From Dechloromonas agitata is5 (GTDB lineage Bacteria > Pseudomonadota > Gammaproteobacteria > Burkholderiales > Rhodocyclaceae), in the NCBI RefSeq assembly GCF_000519045.1, contig NZ_KI912532.1:682001-746000 (forward strand): 64,000 nucleotides of DNA, in the 5' to 3' direction. The translations under genes were made by a program, and so were the position numbers. Position 1 is the first letter of the stretch. Each line of letters begins with the position of its first letter. A model generated the notes under the pieces. The model ran no database searches and was not told where the DNA came from. It saw only the letters and a program-made list of their open reading frames with translations. Below, piece after piece: positions 44,708-53,881 of the stretch.

Positions 44708-45271
44708 TTAGTCTTTCCTCGAAGTAATGACCCCGCAGATGGAGAGATGGGGGACGTTCTTGCCAATGGGCAACTCGAGTTCTACTGCGTGCCCCTTCAA
44801 CCACTCGATACTGCGTATCAGGTCGGCCAGTCGCGCGTCGTAGGGTAGCCTGGGCAATGATTTGCCGTGAGCCAGCCAAGCGTGCAGATACTCGCTTGGG
44901 CATTCCAGCGGCAGCGAAATGGTCGGACTGCCCCAACGTGCATTGATATGCAGCGTCAGCGATTGCTCGTCAATAGCAGCCTCCAGGCAGGCCAGGACGG
45001 CGGGTTCGGCCAGGTTGGCAATCGTTACGCCCAGGACGTCGCGAATTTGCATGAATATCAGCAGAAAGCTCTGTCCGGTCTGAGTGTCCATCGGTTGCAT
45101 CGCCAGTCGCACCGCTTTGCCGTTCAATTCGAGGGCGTCGTGGAATGCCATGCTGTGCGTCAGCAGGAAACACGGGCGCTCACCCAGCGGGTTTGGCAGG
45201 TTCTGTAACTTGTGCGGGAAGATTACCGTTCCGGAATGCAGTTCGATGGCGAGGGGAGAATGGGTTGTCAT
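44708..45271 (-). CDS. Hypothetical protein of the accessory segment
   Basis: 187 residues; no family recognised. The start at 45271 (MTTHSPLAIELHSG) has an AAAGGA Shine-Dalgarno. The protein is soluble with mixed alpha/beta composition, including FLLIFMQIRDVLGVTIANLAEP and the acidic stretch LPLECPSEYLHAW. It lies on the strand opposite to the helicase and ends in a strong terminator. Possibly an element-specific gene. Confidence 0.7.
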   Translation of the reverse strand: MTTHSPLAIELHSGTVIFPHKLQNLPNPLGERPCFLLTHSMAFHDALELNGKAVRLAMQPMDTQTGQSFLLIFMQIRDVLGVTIANLAEPAVLACLEAAIDEQSLTLHINARWGSPTISLPLECPSEYLHAWLAHGKSLPRLPYDARLADLIRSIEWLKGHAVELELPIGKNVPHLSICGVITSRKD

Positions 45272-45355
45272 AGGGGTTCCTTTGTTCAATGGCCTGGAAC
45301 CCTGTATAGCGATGCCCACTGAGACGCCAATGAGCAGCAGACCCCGACAAAGAAA

Positions 45356-45380
45356 CCGCGGCGATCAAAGATCACCGCGG
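45356..45380 (-). terminator. Hairpin terminator after the HTH gene
   Basis: On the minus strand CCGCGGTGATC and GATCGCCGCGG form an 11-base stem (one G-U) with a TTT loop, followed by TTTCTTTG. It lies 36 bases after the stop of the 45416-46072 gene. Confidence 0.75.
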
Positions 45381-45415
45381 CGGAATGAAGTTGTTTCAGT
45401 AATACCTGGAGTGCT

Positions 45416-46072
45416 TCAGGCGGCCCGGGAAAGCGGTTGCTCGGCAATCCGTTGTTCGGCCTCGTCAAGGACGATAGCGGCGTTCAGCAATTCCTCGAGC
45501 AGTCCCGGCAGGCGATGGGTTTCCAGGCTGTCATCGACTGCGACTTCTTCATACAGCGACAGCAGGAATTGCTGGACACCGGGTTCGGCTTCCCACACGG
45601 CCTGCGGCATCATGCCGCCGACCATGGGGTCGCTGGCCAGGCGCTCAAGGCCACGCCGGATGCGTTCGTGTCCTGCGTCGCCGGCCGGTAGCCAGTCGGC
45701 GATGCGAATCCGCCCGGCTATCAGCATGACGAGTATCGGCGGGATGGGTTTGCCGAAGGCGTCCGACAGGTAACGGGCGACCGCACCGGCGAATTCCCGG
45801 CTGATGTGCTGGGTGTCACGATGGCCGTGCCGCAATTGGGCAATATAACCATATGTGACGCCGAGTTCCCTCGCCATTTCACCGAGTTGGTGCCCCCGGA
45901 TATTGGCCGCTTTCAGTAACAGGGCCGTGAACGTCCCGCCCGGAGCATGAAACTCATCGGCCAGTAGGCCAGTCCAGCCAGTTCGACGCCGACGCGGCGT
46001 CGATTCGGGATTTGCTTCGGCCGGGGATTGGCTGAGTTCGGGGTTGGTTTGCGTGTCTTGGTTTTCATTCAT
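45416..46072 (-). CDS. Helix-turn-helix protein of unknown family
   Basis: 218 residues. The central part LGEMARELGVTYGYIAQLRHGH reads as an XRE-type helix-turn-helix. The N-terminus is rich in Asn, Gln, Glu and Pro, then basic (TPRRRRTG). The C-terminal 90 residues are acidic and helical. The start at 46072 follows GAGG. It may be a regulator of the accessory element. A further upstream in-frame start (46222) would overlap the next gene and is not used. Confidence 0.7.
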   Translation of the reverse strand: MNENQDTQTNPELSQSPAEANPESTPRRRRTGWTGLLADEFHAPGGTFTALLLKAANIRGHQLGEMARELGVTYGYIAQLRHGHRDTQHISREFAGAVARYLSDAFGKPIPPILVMLIAGRIRIADWLPAGDAGHERIRRGLERLASDPMVGGMMPQAVWEAEPGVQQFLLSLYEEVAVDDSLETHRLPGLLEELLNAAIVLDEAEQRIAEQPLSRAA

Positions 46073-46143
46073 GGTTGCCTCATACGTTTGACCTGTCACA
46101 GGGGAAGTCCTGTAAGTCGTATAGTCACCAGGAATGAAGTGGG

Positions 46144-46548
46144 TTAGCTGAGGGTCTTGGATCGGCGCTTGCGCGTCCGTCCCACGCCGGCGGTGACCAT
46201 GGCCGCGAGCAGTTTCGACCATTGGTCACGGGCTTCTCGCGCCATGGAGGAAAGCTCAGGGGTCTTTGGGGGACTGGCGAGGTAGAACTCCGTGGCCAGT
46301 CGGATGTAGGTCGCCAGCCATTTGGCGGCGCGGTTTCGAGCTTCACCATCGAGAACCCTGCGTTGTTGGGTCAGGAGTTCTTCTAATTGCTTCAGTTCTT
46401 CCTCATTCAGCTTGCCCAGGAGGTCGGGGGATGCGTGACGGTCGGTGGTACTAAGGCAACCCAGGGTAATCGAACGCCCTCGCCCGATGGTCTTGTCGTA
46501 CTGGTTGCGGATGAGGGTAATGGTGTTCCCGCGTTGGCGGATCTGCAT
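46144..46548 (-). CDS. Hypothetical protein, coiled-coil and basic C-terminus
   Basis: 134 residues. The N-terminus MQIRQRGNTITLIRNQYD resembles a beta-hairpin DNA-binding start. A helical acidic region (LNEEELKQLEELLTQQRRVLD) follows, and the tail is basic (GRTRKRRSKTLS). GGAG precedes the ATG at 46548. No family recognised. It is the first gene of the minus-strand accessory pair next to the HDOD gene and marks the approximate right limit of the element-like region. Confidence 0.68.
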   Translation of the reverse strand: MQIRQRGNTITLIRNQYDKTIGRGRSITLGCLSTTDRHASPDLLGKLNEEELKQLEELLTQQRRVLDGEARNRAAKWLATYIRLATEFYLASPPKTPELSSMAREARDQWSKLLAAMVTAGVGRTRKRRSKTLS

Positions 46549-46625
46549 GGTCGGTCTCCAGTTGGTTGTCGGCGGACATTCGCCAACTGGTATAGCAACT
46601 GGAGTTTGCTGTATGCGGAATGTGA

Positions 46626-47495
46626 CTATTGAGTTCCTTTGCGCGAATTGGTCGAAATTCCGGATCCCATCCGTCGCGCAAATTCGAAACGAGTCCGGCT
46701 GCGCCCGAAGCAATCGGCCATCCCCGGGCTGTGCCAATCCAGATGTAATAGGGCTAGTGCCGAGTGGTTGATTGAGGTCACCCGGTTATGTGGAGAAGCT
46801 GGCAAATCCATGGCGCGGGAAAGCGACTCCGCGAGCATAACAATGGCCTGCAAGCCGCTGTCGCAATTGATGCCATTATCATGATGACCTCCCGTGGCCC
46901 GCATGATATCTTTCGGAAGTTGCCAGTAGCTCCCTAGCAGTACCCCCGCCTGGCAGTGGTCCAGTCCAAAGGCTTCAACTTCGAGTCGCAGCAGTTCCCC
47001 CGCCAAGTTCGCCTGTTGTCTGATATCGCTGTATTTTGCCGCATCATGGACATAGAACACCAATTGCCCTACGTCGTGGAGGATGCCGGCGACGTATGCT
47101 TCATTAGGAGAGACTGCCTTGCTGAGGAGGGCAAGTTCGTGGGCGATAATCCCGACCGCCAGCGAGTGCTCGTAGAAAGCCTGCCCCCGCGCCTGGCTGA
47201 TAAACCGGTTAAGCCCCACGGTAATGATGATCTGGCGGATTTTGTCGAGGCCGATCATCGAGGCGGCCGCAAACAGGTCAGCGGAATCGGCAAGTGCGTG
47301 CATGCGCCGGAGCCGATTGGCTGAGGATAGAACCGCGGCTGAAACGATAGGGTCGTTTCGGGCAATCAGGACCAAATGATGCACTGAAAGTGATTCCTCG
47401 CGCAGGTAATCAAGGAGTTCCAAAACCACTTTCGGGAAGACCGGCAGGTGTGCAGCCAGATCTGGGATGTGTACAGACGAAATCCGCGTACTCAT
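46626..47495 (-). CDS. HDOD-domain signalling protein
   Basis: 289 residues. The HDOD domain (about 10-210) has FPKVVLELLDYLREES at the start, LIARNDPIVSAAVLSSAN and AGILHDVGQLVFYVHD. The HD-type metal site is partial, as is usual for HDOD, so no phosphohydrolase activity is expected. The ATG at 47495 overlaps the stop of the preceding small protein (ATGA). It is the last gene of the chemotaxis run and may act with the HD-GYP protein in c-di-GMP or stress signalling. Confidence 0.88.
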   Translation of the reverse strand: MSTRISSVHIPDLAAHLPVFPKVVLELLDYLREESLSVHHLVLIARNDPIVSAAVLSSANRLRRMHALADSADLFAAASMIGLDKIRQIIITVGLNRFISQARGQAFYEHSLAVGIIAHELALLSKAVSPNEAYVAGILHDVGQLVFYVHDAAKYSDIRQQANLAGELLRLEVEAFGLDHCQAGVLLGSYWQLPKDIMRATGGHHDNGINCDSGLQAIVMLAESLSRAMDLPASPHNRVTSINHSALALLHLDWHSPGMADCFGRSRTRFEFARRMGSGISTNSRKGTQ

Positions 47496-47869
47496 AAGAT
47501 CGGCCCCGCTACGACAAGGGCCTCGAACAGCGACTGGCATTCGCCCGTCGGAGACTCATTGTCGGCGCAACAAAAAATCTCCCTTAACCGTGCTTCGTGA
47601 GCGAGGCAAAGCAATTCGTACTCGTCCGCCTCTGGCGGATGTTCGTCAAGGATAGCAACGCATTCCACCGACTTGGTGACGATTTGCCGTATCGTATCCG
47701 CCGTCAGCGTGGAACCTTCGGCGAACCTCATAGTGGCTATTCCTCTGCCCTCCCCGACAACATCTTTCGCCAAAACCATGCCTGGCAAGAGTGCATCGAC
47801 TGACAGCCAGCGATGCCTGGGCGCGGAACAGGCGATGCCTCGCCCAGCGATATCAAGAACTTCTGCCAT
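47492..47869 (-). CDS. Small protein with HD-GYP-associated N-terminal-like domain
   Basis: 125 residues. The segment VDALLPGMVLAKDVVGEG, then FAEGSTLTADTIRQIV, matches the small beta-rich domain often fused in front of HD-GYP and HDOD domains. Here it stands alone between an HD-GYP gene and an HDOD gene. A GGAGG Shine-Dalgarno precedes the ATG at 47869. It may serve as a partner subunit. The C-terminal half has several cysteines (LLCLAHEA, IFCCADN) and is unrecognised. Confidence 0.65.
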   Translation of the reverse strand: MAEVLDIAGRGIACSAPRHRWLSVDALLPGMVLAKDVVGEGRGIATMRFAEGSTLTADTIRQIVTKSVECVAILDEHPPEADEYELLCLAHEARLREIFCCADNESPTGECQSLFEALVVAGPIL

Positions 47870-47985
47870 GATAGCCTCCAAGCCAATTCCCAATGTTTCA
47901 CGGATCCCTTCAGGGAAGGGGCCTCCTTTCCAGACCGGCCGCTCGGCGAGCGCGGTCGGTGCCGGAAGTGAGTCCTTCGCCTTGC

Positions 47986-49203
47986 TCAGGCGATTCTCCA
48001 GAACTGTTCCAGATTCCCGATCCCCCAACGGTTGGCCGACTCACAGCCGACGATGCTTTCCAGGCAGCGAGGGCGAGAGAGGTCCAGTAGTTCTGGCTTA
48101 ATGTAAGCCTTGGATCGGGTTGAGAAAAACACCCTGACTTTTGGCTTGGTCAGCGAATCCGAGATCTGCTCGGTCACCACGCCCAAGCGGCCGGAAGACA
48201 GCCGCACTAGCGACCCGACAGGGTAGATGCCAATAGTTTTGACAAATGCCCGGAAGATGCTTTCATCGAAGTGCCCTTTACTCCATTCAGCCATTTTTCG
48301 GAGCGCTTCCCCGGGATTCCAGCCCGCCTTGTAGGGGCGGTCAGAGGTAATGGCATCATATACGTCGCAAACGGCCCCCATCCGGGCAAACAGGCTGATT
48401 TCCTCAGACTTCATCCGGTGCGGATAGCCGCTCCCGTCCACCTTCTCGTGATGGTGCAGACAGACATCAAGCACGACATCGCCAACCGCTCGTCCTTCTT
48501 CGAGCAGTTTGTGCCCGTCGAGTGGGTGGCGGCGCATGATCTCGAATTCTTCGTCGGTAAGCTTCCCTGGCTTGTTGAGGATATGGCTGGGGGTAAGTGC
48601 CTTGCCAATGTCGTGCAGCAGTCCGGCCAGGCCTGCCTCGCGGGTGTCTGCCTCGTCAAGGCCTAGCTGTCGGGAAAGCGCCACCATCAGGGCACATACG
48701 GCCACCGAGTGCATGTAGGTGTAGTCATCGGCCGATTTGAGACGGGCGAGGCTGACCAATGCGTCCGGGTTGCGGTGCACCGAGGCGGAAATCTCGTCCA
48801 CCAGTTCGCCTGCTGCTTTAGCGTCAACCGCCCTGCCCATGCGGACGTGATGAAACATTGCAATGACGGCTCGACGGGATTTTTCGCACAACTTGGCCGC
48901 CCGTTGCACCTCGTCGGCCAGATCTACTGGTGCCGGCATATCGCTGAAAATAATGGCCTGCCCCAGAAGTTGGTCGACGGCGGCATTGATAGCCGCCGGG
49001 CTTTCGCCGACCTCGAGGTCGCAACCTTTGCCGGTGTCGATCCAAATCTCGGTAATACCGCTTTGGCGAATACGACGGAGATCCTCCGGGTCTTTCAGCA
49101 GAAAGTTAGAACGCCAGAAGGGATGTTCCATCCAGGAACCACAGAATTCATGGATATGCATTCCCTCACGCAAATGTTCGACCCTGATTTTTTTGAGCGC
49201 CAT
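47986..49203 (-). CDS. HD-GYP phosphodiesterase
   Basis: 405 residues. The N-terminal DUF3391-like part (VEHLREGMHIHEF) precedes the HD-GYP domain, with HDIGK, HHHEKVDGSGYP and DVYDAITSDRPYK. All catalytic motifs are intact, so it should hydrolyse c-di-GMP. The start at 49203 follows AAGGGAAG. Its position behind cheZ links motility control to c-di-GMP removal. The C-terminal ~60 residues (VGSLVRLSSGRLGVV) form a beta-rich tail typical of these proteins. Confidence 0.92.
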   Translation of the reverse strand: MALKKIRVEHLREGMHIHEFCGSWMEHPFWRSNFLLKDPEDLRRIRQSGITEIWIDTGKGCDLEVGESPAAINAAVDQLLGQAIIFSDMPAPVDLADEVQRAAKLCEKSRRAVIAMFHHVRMGRAVDAKAAGELVDEISASVHRNPDALVSLARLKSADDYTYMHSVAVCALMVALSRQLGLDEADTREAGLAGLLHDIGKALTPSHILNKPGKLTDEEFEIMRRHPLDGHKLLEEGRAVGDVVLDVCLHHHEKVDGSGYPHRMKSEEISLFARMGAVCDVYDAITSDRPYKAGWNPGEALRKMAEWSKGHFDESIFRAFVKTIGIYPVGSLVRLSSGRLGVVTEQISDSLTKPKVRVFFSTRSKAYIKPELLDLSRPRCLESIVGCESANRWGIGNLEQFWRIA

Positions 49204-49213
49204 GAATCTTCCC

Positions 49214-49969
49214 TTAGAACCCAAGGCTATCGAGCAGATCATCGACTTGCATCTGGCTGACGACAACGTCGACACAATCCTTTGTTTGAATGACAGGACC
49301 ATTCAGCAAGCCGTTGACCTCTTCATTTCTGACCGACTCAGGGATGATTTCCAACAACACCTGCAGTAGCCCCTTCTCCAGATCCTGTGCCATCATCACC
49401 AACTTGCGAATGACTTGTCCGGTGAGATCCTGGAAATCCTGTGCCATCATGATCTCCATCAGCTGTGCACGGGTCTGGCCGATGCGCTCCGGTGCGCTTC
49501 CTGTGAAAAATCCCTGCGTCCGGTGCGCCAGGCGCTTGAATTCCTCGACATCCATCTGGCCAGACATCAGCCTTTCCCAATCCTTGCCCAAGGCGACCAC
49601 ATCGGCATCCAGGGCGGCCTGCAGCGGCACGGCGATGTCGGTGGCGTTCAGAACCCGACAGGCGGCCTGTTCGGTCAACTTAGAAATGTAGGCCAAGCGA
49701 TCCGTGGCGTCGGGGATCGACTGCAAGGTACCTTCCAGCAACTTGTCATAGCCCAGTTCTTTGAGGGCATCGTGCAGTTGGCGGACAAGTCTGCCCACCC
49801 GGTCGAAAACTCGGTGGTTTCCCGGGTCAGCTCCGTCGATCGATGCGACTTGCCCTTCCTGGCATGGCGCCTGTCTGCCAGATGGCGATGGCGGTTCCTG
49901 TCGGGCAACACCGGTTGCGATGCTGTCGAATAGGGCTTCGAGTTCTGCAGTATCGGTATTGGTACTCAT
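49214..49969 (-). CDS. cheZ: Chemotaxis protein CheZ (CheY-P phosphatase)
   Basis: 251 residues. The long four-helix region contains the catalytic segment AQDFQDLTGQVI, with the aspartate and glutamine four residues apart (DxxxQ). The C-terminal CheY-binding tail is QVDDLLDSLGF. CheZ removes the phosphate from CheY-P and shortens the motor response. It overlaps the cheY gene by one base (TGATG). Confidence 0.95.
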   Translation of the reverse strand: MSTNTDTAELEALFDSIATGVARQEPPSPSGRQAPCQEGQVASIDGADPGNHRVFDRVGRLVRQLHDALKELGYDKLLEGTLQSIPDATDRLAYISKLTEQAACRVLNATDIAVPLQAALDADVVALGKDWERLMSGQMDVEEFKRLAHRTQGFFTGSAPERIGQTRAQLMEIMMAQDFQDLTGQVIRKLVMMAQDLEKGLLQVLLEIIPESVRNEEVNGLLNGPVIQTKDCVDVVVSQMQVDDLLDSLGF

Positions 49970-50370
49970 CAGACATCCCCCCTTTGTTCGCGTTTGCTAA
50001 ATATCTTGCTCAGTTTTTCATGCAAGGTAGCCCCGGTGAACGGCTTGACGATATAACCATCGGCACCGGCTTGGGCGGCGGCGATGATGTTTTCCTTCCT
50101 TGCCTCGGCGGTGACGATCAGAACCGGCAAGTTCCGTAATTTCGGTGTTGCGCGTATCTGCTGAAGAAGCTCTAGGCCATCCATGTTCGGCATGTTCCAA
50201 TCGGTGACGACAAACTGGATATCGCCGGCCTGCAAGCGGTTGAGGGCTAGTCGCCCGTCCTCGGCCTCGCTGACATTGGCGAATCCCTCTTCCTTCAAGA
50301 GATTTCGCAGGATGCGCCGCATCGTGGAGAAATCGTCCACCACCAGAAAATGCATATTCGAATCAGTCAT
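49969..50370 (-). CDS. cheY: Chemotaxis response regulator CheY
   Basis: 133 residues, a single receiver domain. D12/D13 ([10 protein letters not shown]), phospho-acceptor D57 ([11 protein letters not shown]), T87-region VTAEA and the lysine in VKPF are all conserved. The sequence closely follows the E. coli CheY type and should bind FliM. GGAG precedes the ATG. It is coupled to cheZ, so the pair is likely dedicated. Confidence 0.96.
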   Translation of the reverse strand: MTDSNMHFLVVDDFSTMRRILRNLLKEEGFANVSEAEDGRLALNRLQAGDIQFVVTDWNMPNMDGLELLQQIRATPKLRNLPVLIVTAEARKENIIAAAQAGADGYIVKPFTGATLHEKLSKIFSKREQRGDV

Positions 50371-50408
50371 GCTTTACTCCGTTCTCACATCCTGCATCGA
50401 CACACCAG

Positions 50409-51389
50409 CTATCGATCCGGACTTAGGTCCGTTTTCGCTTCGCCGTCGACCGTCAGCCATCGTCGCAGTACTACAGCCAGACGCTGCGGATCGAACTTGG
50501 ATATGTATTCATCTGCACCCACCGACAGACCGAGTTTCTGGTTCTGGTTCCCGCATAGAGAGGAGTGCATGATCACCGGCACTCGCTCAAAACGGGGGTC
50601 GGACTTAATCTTCCTAGTCAGCAGATAGCCGTCCATTTCCGGCATCTCGATATCGGTAAGCACCAGGCTGATGGCATCGTGGGGGGCGATTCCTCGCGCT
50701 TCGGCCTGACGTGCGGCAAGATCAAGGGCTTCCCAAGCTTGGTACCCGTTGTGCGTCTCGACATAACTGACCTGCAGTGCATCCAGCGTCCGCCTGATCT
50801 GGGCTCGGGCTACCAGGGAATCATCGCAAAAGAACACAGCCATTCCCTGGTGGCCAACGGGCTGGATATCAAGATATTGGCGATCATCAGCAGGCTTCGC
50901 GGTATCGGACAACACCTTTTCGACATCCAACATCATGACGAGGCGGCCATCTTCCAGCTCAGTGACTGCCGTTACCAGCCCCCCGGTATTGTTGAGCAGC
51001 ATTTGCGGTGGAATTCGCATCTGTCCCCAGTCCAGCCTTAGGATGTGGTCCACAGATTCGACCAGAAACCCTTGCATCTGCCCGTTGTACTCGGTGACGA
51101 TCAAGATTTCCCGCCGGGCATCGCTTTGCACACCGGCATACTTGGCGAGATCGACTACCGGCAGCAGAGCGCCACGCAGGCTAACCATGCCGGCTACGGT
51201 TGATGGCATGTCGGGGGCGACTGTAATCTCCGGGGTCAGCATAACTTCGCGTACCTTGAAAACGTTGATTCCGTACGTCTCGCGCCGCTGCCTTGCCTGA
51301 TCGAAGCCCAATCCGAAAAGCAGCATTTCCAACTTGTTGGCCCCCGCCAGCCGGGTGCGTGCATCGATATGACTCAAGAAATCCGACAT
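50409..51389 (-). CDS. cheV: Chemotaxis coupling protein CheV
   Basis: 326 residues. An N-terminal CheW-like domain (NVFKVREVMLTPEITVAPD, MVSLRGALLPVVDL) is followed by a receiver domain (FFCDDSLVARAQI, phospho-Asp in LTDIEMPEMDG, lysine in YISKFD). It links receptors to CheA and adapts by phosphorylation. The start at 51389 is preferred to 51395 because AGGAA has normal spacing only to the former. Confidence 0.94.
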   Translation of the reverse strand: MSDFLSHIDARTRLAGANKLEMLLFGLGFDQARQRRETYGINVFKVREVMLTPEITVAPDMPSTVAGMVSLRGALLPVVDLAKYAGVQSDARREILIVTEYNGQMQGFLVESVDHILRLDWGQMRIPPQMLLNNTGGLVTAVTELEDGRLVMMLDVEKVLSDTAKPADDRQYLDIQPVGHQGMAVFFCDDSLVARAQIRRTLDALQVSYVETHNGYQAWEALDLAARQAEARGIAPHDAISLVLTDIEMPEMDGYLLTRKIKSDPRFERVPVIMHSSLCGNQNQKLGLSVGADEYISKFDPQRLAVVLRRWLTVDGEAKTDLSPDR

Positions 51390-51401
51390 GGCCATTTCCT
51401 G

Positions 51402-51761
51402 TTAACTCAACACACGCAATGCATCATGGTAGAGGTCACCGCCCCTGGGCAGATAATCGAGCATGCGTGCTACCAGCATCCGCAACCGGGCCATCTCGTC
51501 TTCGAGACGCTGCAACTCGCCATTCAAGACCACATCAGGCATGACGCAGAGATTGGATGTCGACTTGTGTTCCGCCGACCAATCAGGCTTGAACCACTGC
51601 AGCGCCTGTTGCGGTGAGGAGGCCTGGCCAGGACCGATAGCGCCGCAAGCGGCGCATTGGGCCACCCAATCGCCGCAATCGATTTCGAACAGCAGTCCTT
51701 CCCGATGGTCGCAGAAGGGACAAATGATGTTATCGGTATTGACACCGTCTTGTCCGAGCAT
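51402..51761 (-). CDS. Lar-like zinc-ribbon protein in chemotaxis operon
   Basis: 119 residues. CPFC (Cys14, Cys17) and CAACG (Cys36, Cys39) form a four-cysteine zinc ribbon with the pattern of Lar (restriction alleviation)-family proteins, including GPGQASSPQQALQWF. A helical region (LQRLEDEMARLRMLVARML) follows. The ATG at 51761 has an AGGAG Shine-Dalgarno. It sits between the PAS MCP and cheV genes on the same strand. Its role there is unclear; it may be a receptor-array accessory or a domesticated phage gene. Confidence 0.68.
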   Translation of the reverse strand: MLGQDGVNTDNIICPFCDHREGLLFEIDCGDWVAQCAACGAIGPGQASSPQQALQWFKPDWSAEHKSTSNLCVMPDVVLNGELQRLEDEMARLRMLVARMLDYLPRGGDLYHDALRVLS

Positions 51762-51782
51762 GACTATCTCCTAGCAACAGTC

Positions 51783-53267
51783 TTATCCATTCTGAAAATA
51801 GCGAACAACCTTGAGTTGCTCGCTAGCTTGTCCGTCCAGTTGCTCTACCATGCCGGATATTTCCTCGGCGGTGGCGGCGTTCTGCTGCGTTGCGCCGTCC
51901 TGTTGCTGTAAGCCGCTGCGTACCTGGGAAATGGCGGCATCCTGCTCTTGGGAGGCGAGCGCAATTTCCTGGACCAGTTCAGTAGTACGCAGTACCTCTG
52001 GCAGCATGGCGGAGAGCAGGGATGCCGCCGTATCAGCCACCGCGAGTCCGCGACCGGAAAATTCCTCGATTTCGGTGGCGACGCTCTGGCTGCGCTCGGC
52101 CAAGGTGCGCACCTCGGCCGCCACGACGGCGAAGCCGCGCCCGGCTTCACCCGCCCGCGAAGCCTCGATGGCAGCATTCAACGCCAGCAGATTGGTCTGG
52201 CGGGCGATATCCGACACCATCTGCACTTTTTCCGCGATGATGCGCATGGATTCCTGCGCCTGATGCATGGCCGCCACCCCATCTTCGGCGGCCTTCAGCG
52301 AAGACGTGGCCATCTGCTCTGTCTGCGCTGCATTGTCGGCATTGCGTTTGACTTTTTCGGCCACCTCGGCCACCGCCGCCGTCATTTCCTCGCTGCCTGC
52401 CGCTTGCTCGGCGGTCGCTTGCGACAAAGCCGCTGTTGCGGCGGCAAGGTTCCTGGCGGTACTGGATGAAACCTCTGATGCGTTGTTCGCTGTAGTCATC
52501 AGGTCTTGCACCATGACTGTAAAATTGGTCGCAGCAGTGGCCAGTCGGCCGATTTCATCCCTTGTGGCACGATTTTTGCCCCCCCCCCGCAAATCGCCCA
52601 AGCAGCCTTGGACCAAGCGTGCCGAAACGCCATCGATCTCGGCTGCGAGCCGCCAGGACATCGTCGTGACTAGGGCGGCCGACACCATGGCTGCCAGCAC
52701 GCTACCCGCAGCAAAAGATTGGGGCGGCACGACACCGGCCAAGCTCCCCAGCGCCATGCCGAAGACGGGCAGGACGCCGACGGCCGCTGCGGCAAGGAAT
52801 CGCCGAGCCACGGGCAGATTCGCCCAGCGCTGCCGGAGCGAGAACCTCAGCCTAGCTTTGCCCTGATTCAACAAGGCATAAAACGATTCGGCGGCGGCAA
52901 TCTGCTCGGGGGTCGCTTGGTGGCGCACCGAGATCGCGCCTGCCAGCTTGCCTCCTTCCATGTGCGGCAGCGCAAAAGCGTCGACCCAGTAATGATCGCC
53001 GTTCTTGCAGCGATTCTTCACTATGCCGTTCCACGGCAGGCCTTTCCGCAGACACTCCCACAAATCCTTGAATGCCGCCGGCGGCATGTCAGGATGGCGC
53101 ACGACGTTATGCGGCTCCCCGATCATTTCCTCATAGGAAAAATTCGAGACGTCCGAGAAAGTCTTGTTGATGTAGGCGATGCGACCTTTCGCATCGGTCG
53201 TGGAAATGATGGACTGGCCGGGGGGAAGACGAATTTCGCGGCCGGTGACGGGAAGGTTTTTTCTCAT
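51783..53267 (-). CDS. PAS-containing methyl-accepting chemotaxis protein (Aer-like)
   Basis: 494 residues. The N-terminal PAS domain (about 15-110) has [16 protein letters not shown] and [12 protein letters not shown], as in Aer-type redox sensors. Two hydrophobic segments near residues 155-205 anchor it without a periplasmic domain. The signalling domain has the hairpin tip [20 protein letters not shown]. It probably senses energy or redox state. No strong Shine-Dalgarno is seen at 53267. Confidence 0.92.
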   Translation of the reverse strand: MRKNLPVTGREIRLPPGQSIISTTDAKGRIAYINKTFSDVSNFSYEEMIGEPHNVVRHPDMPPAAFKDLWECLRKGLPWNGIVKNRCKNGDHYWVDAFALPHMEGGKLAGAISVRHQATPEQIAAAESFYALLNQGKARLRFSLRQRWANLPVARRFLAAAAVGVLPVFGMALGSLAGVVPPQSFAAGSVLAAMVSAALVTTMSWRLAAEIDGVSARLVQGCLGDLRGGGKNRATRDEIGRLATAATNFTVMVQDLMTTANNASEVSSSTARNLAAATAALSQATAEQAAGSEEMTAAVAEVAEKVKRNADNAAQTEQMATSSLKAAEDGVAAMHQAQESMRIIAEKVQMVSDIARQTNLLALNAAIEASRAGEAGRGFAVVAAEVRTLAERSQSVATEIEEFSGRGLAVADTAASLLSAMLPEVLRTTELVQEIALASQEQDAAISQVRSGLQQQDGATQQNAATAEEISGMVEQLDGQASEQLKVVRYFQNG

Positions 53268-53306
53268 GGGGATTAGAAGCGTTATAGGAAATTCTAAAAA
53301 CAGGGA

Positions 53307-53879
53307 TCAGAACAACTCGACATGAAAGGCGGGCCGGCGCGCCTGTAAGCGCCGTTCGTACATCGCTTCGGCATGCACCAGTTCCTGCGTGCCGGCTTGG
53401 TTGACTGGGGAGCGGCGGCACCAGGCGTCGCCCGTATGGGGATCGAAGTACACCTTTCGCGAGAAATGCCCTAGCGTGTTCGAGGCGATGATGGGGATTC
53501 TCTCTCGCTCCAGCCATTCGGTCGCGAAAGCGACATTGCGCTCTCCGATAGCCATGCGAATGCTGCTGACAATGGTGCCGCCACCGAATACCTTGGCGAC
53601 CAGTTTTTCCTTGCGCGCCCCCTTGGCCAGCATGGCGTTGAAGAGGGTGGCCATGGCTGCATCGCCGGCCAAGACGATATCTGCCGATTCGTGGCTGGTA
53701 TTCAGGCGGGTCGGTAGCAAGAAGTGATTCATGCCCCCTAGGCGCAATTGTCCGTCATACAGGCAGACGGCCACGCAGGAGCCGAGCACCGTCGTCAATG
53801 GCCGCTGCTTCTCGACGCTCCAGGCCCCTGGATTGAGGTTACGCGGCGGCAGGCTGTGCTCCCTTGCTCCAATTAGCAT
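53307..53879 (-). CDS. cheD: Chemoreceptor glutamine deamidase CheD
   Basis: 190 residues. The catalytic cysteine is Cys35 in LGSCVAVCLYD and the histidine is in GGMNHFLLP. KVFGGGTIVSS and a C-terminal VELF follow. CheD deamidates receptor glutamines and tunes adaptation with CheR and CheB. It lies 2 bases before the MCP with a C-terminal sensor, a plausible substrate. The ATG is at 53879. Confidence 0.94.
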   Translation of the reverse strand: MLIGAREHSLPPRNLNPGAWSVEKQRPLTTVLGSCVAVCLYDGQLRLGGMNHFLLPTRLNTSHESADIVLAGDAAMATLFNAMLAKGARKEKLVAKVFGGGTIVSSIRMAIGERNVAFATEWLERERIPIIASNTLGHFSRKVYFDPHTGDAWCRRSPVNQAGTQELVHAEAMYERRLQARRPAFHVELF

Positions 53880-53881
53880 TA

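Noticed and set aside
38660-46620. Search for tRNA, integrase or IS ends around the accessory segment
   Set aside because: None was seen; the only boundary evidence is the broken xth gene, so no mobile element type is assigned.
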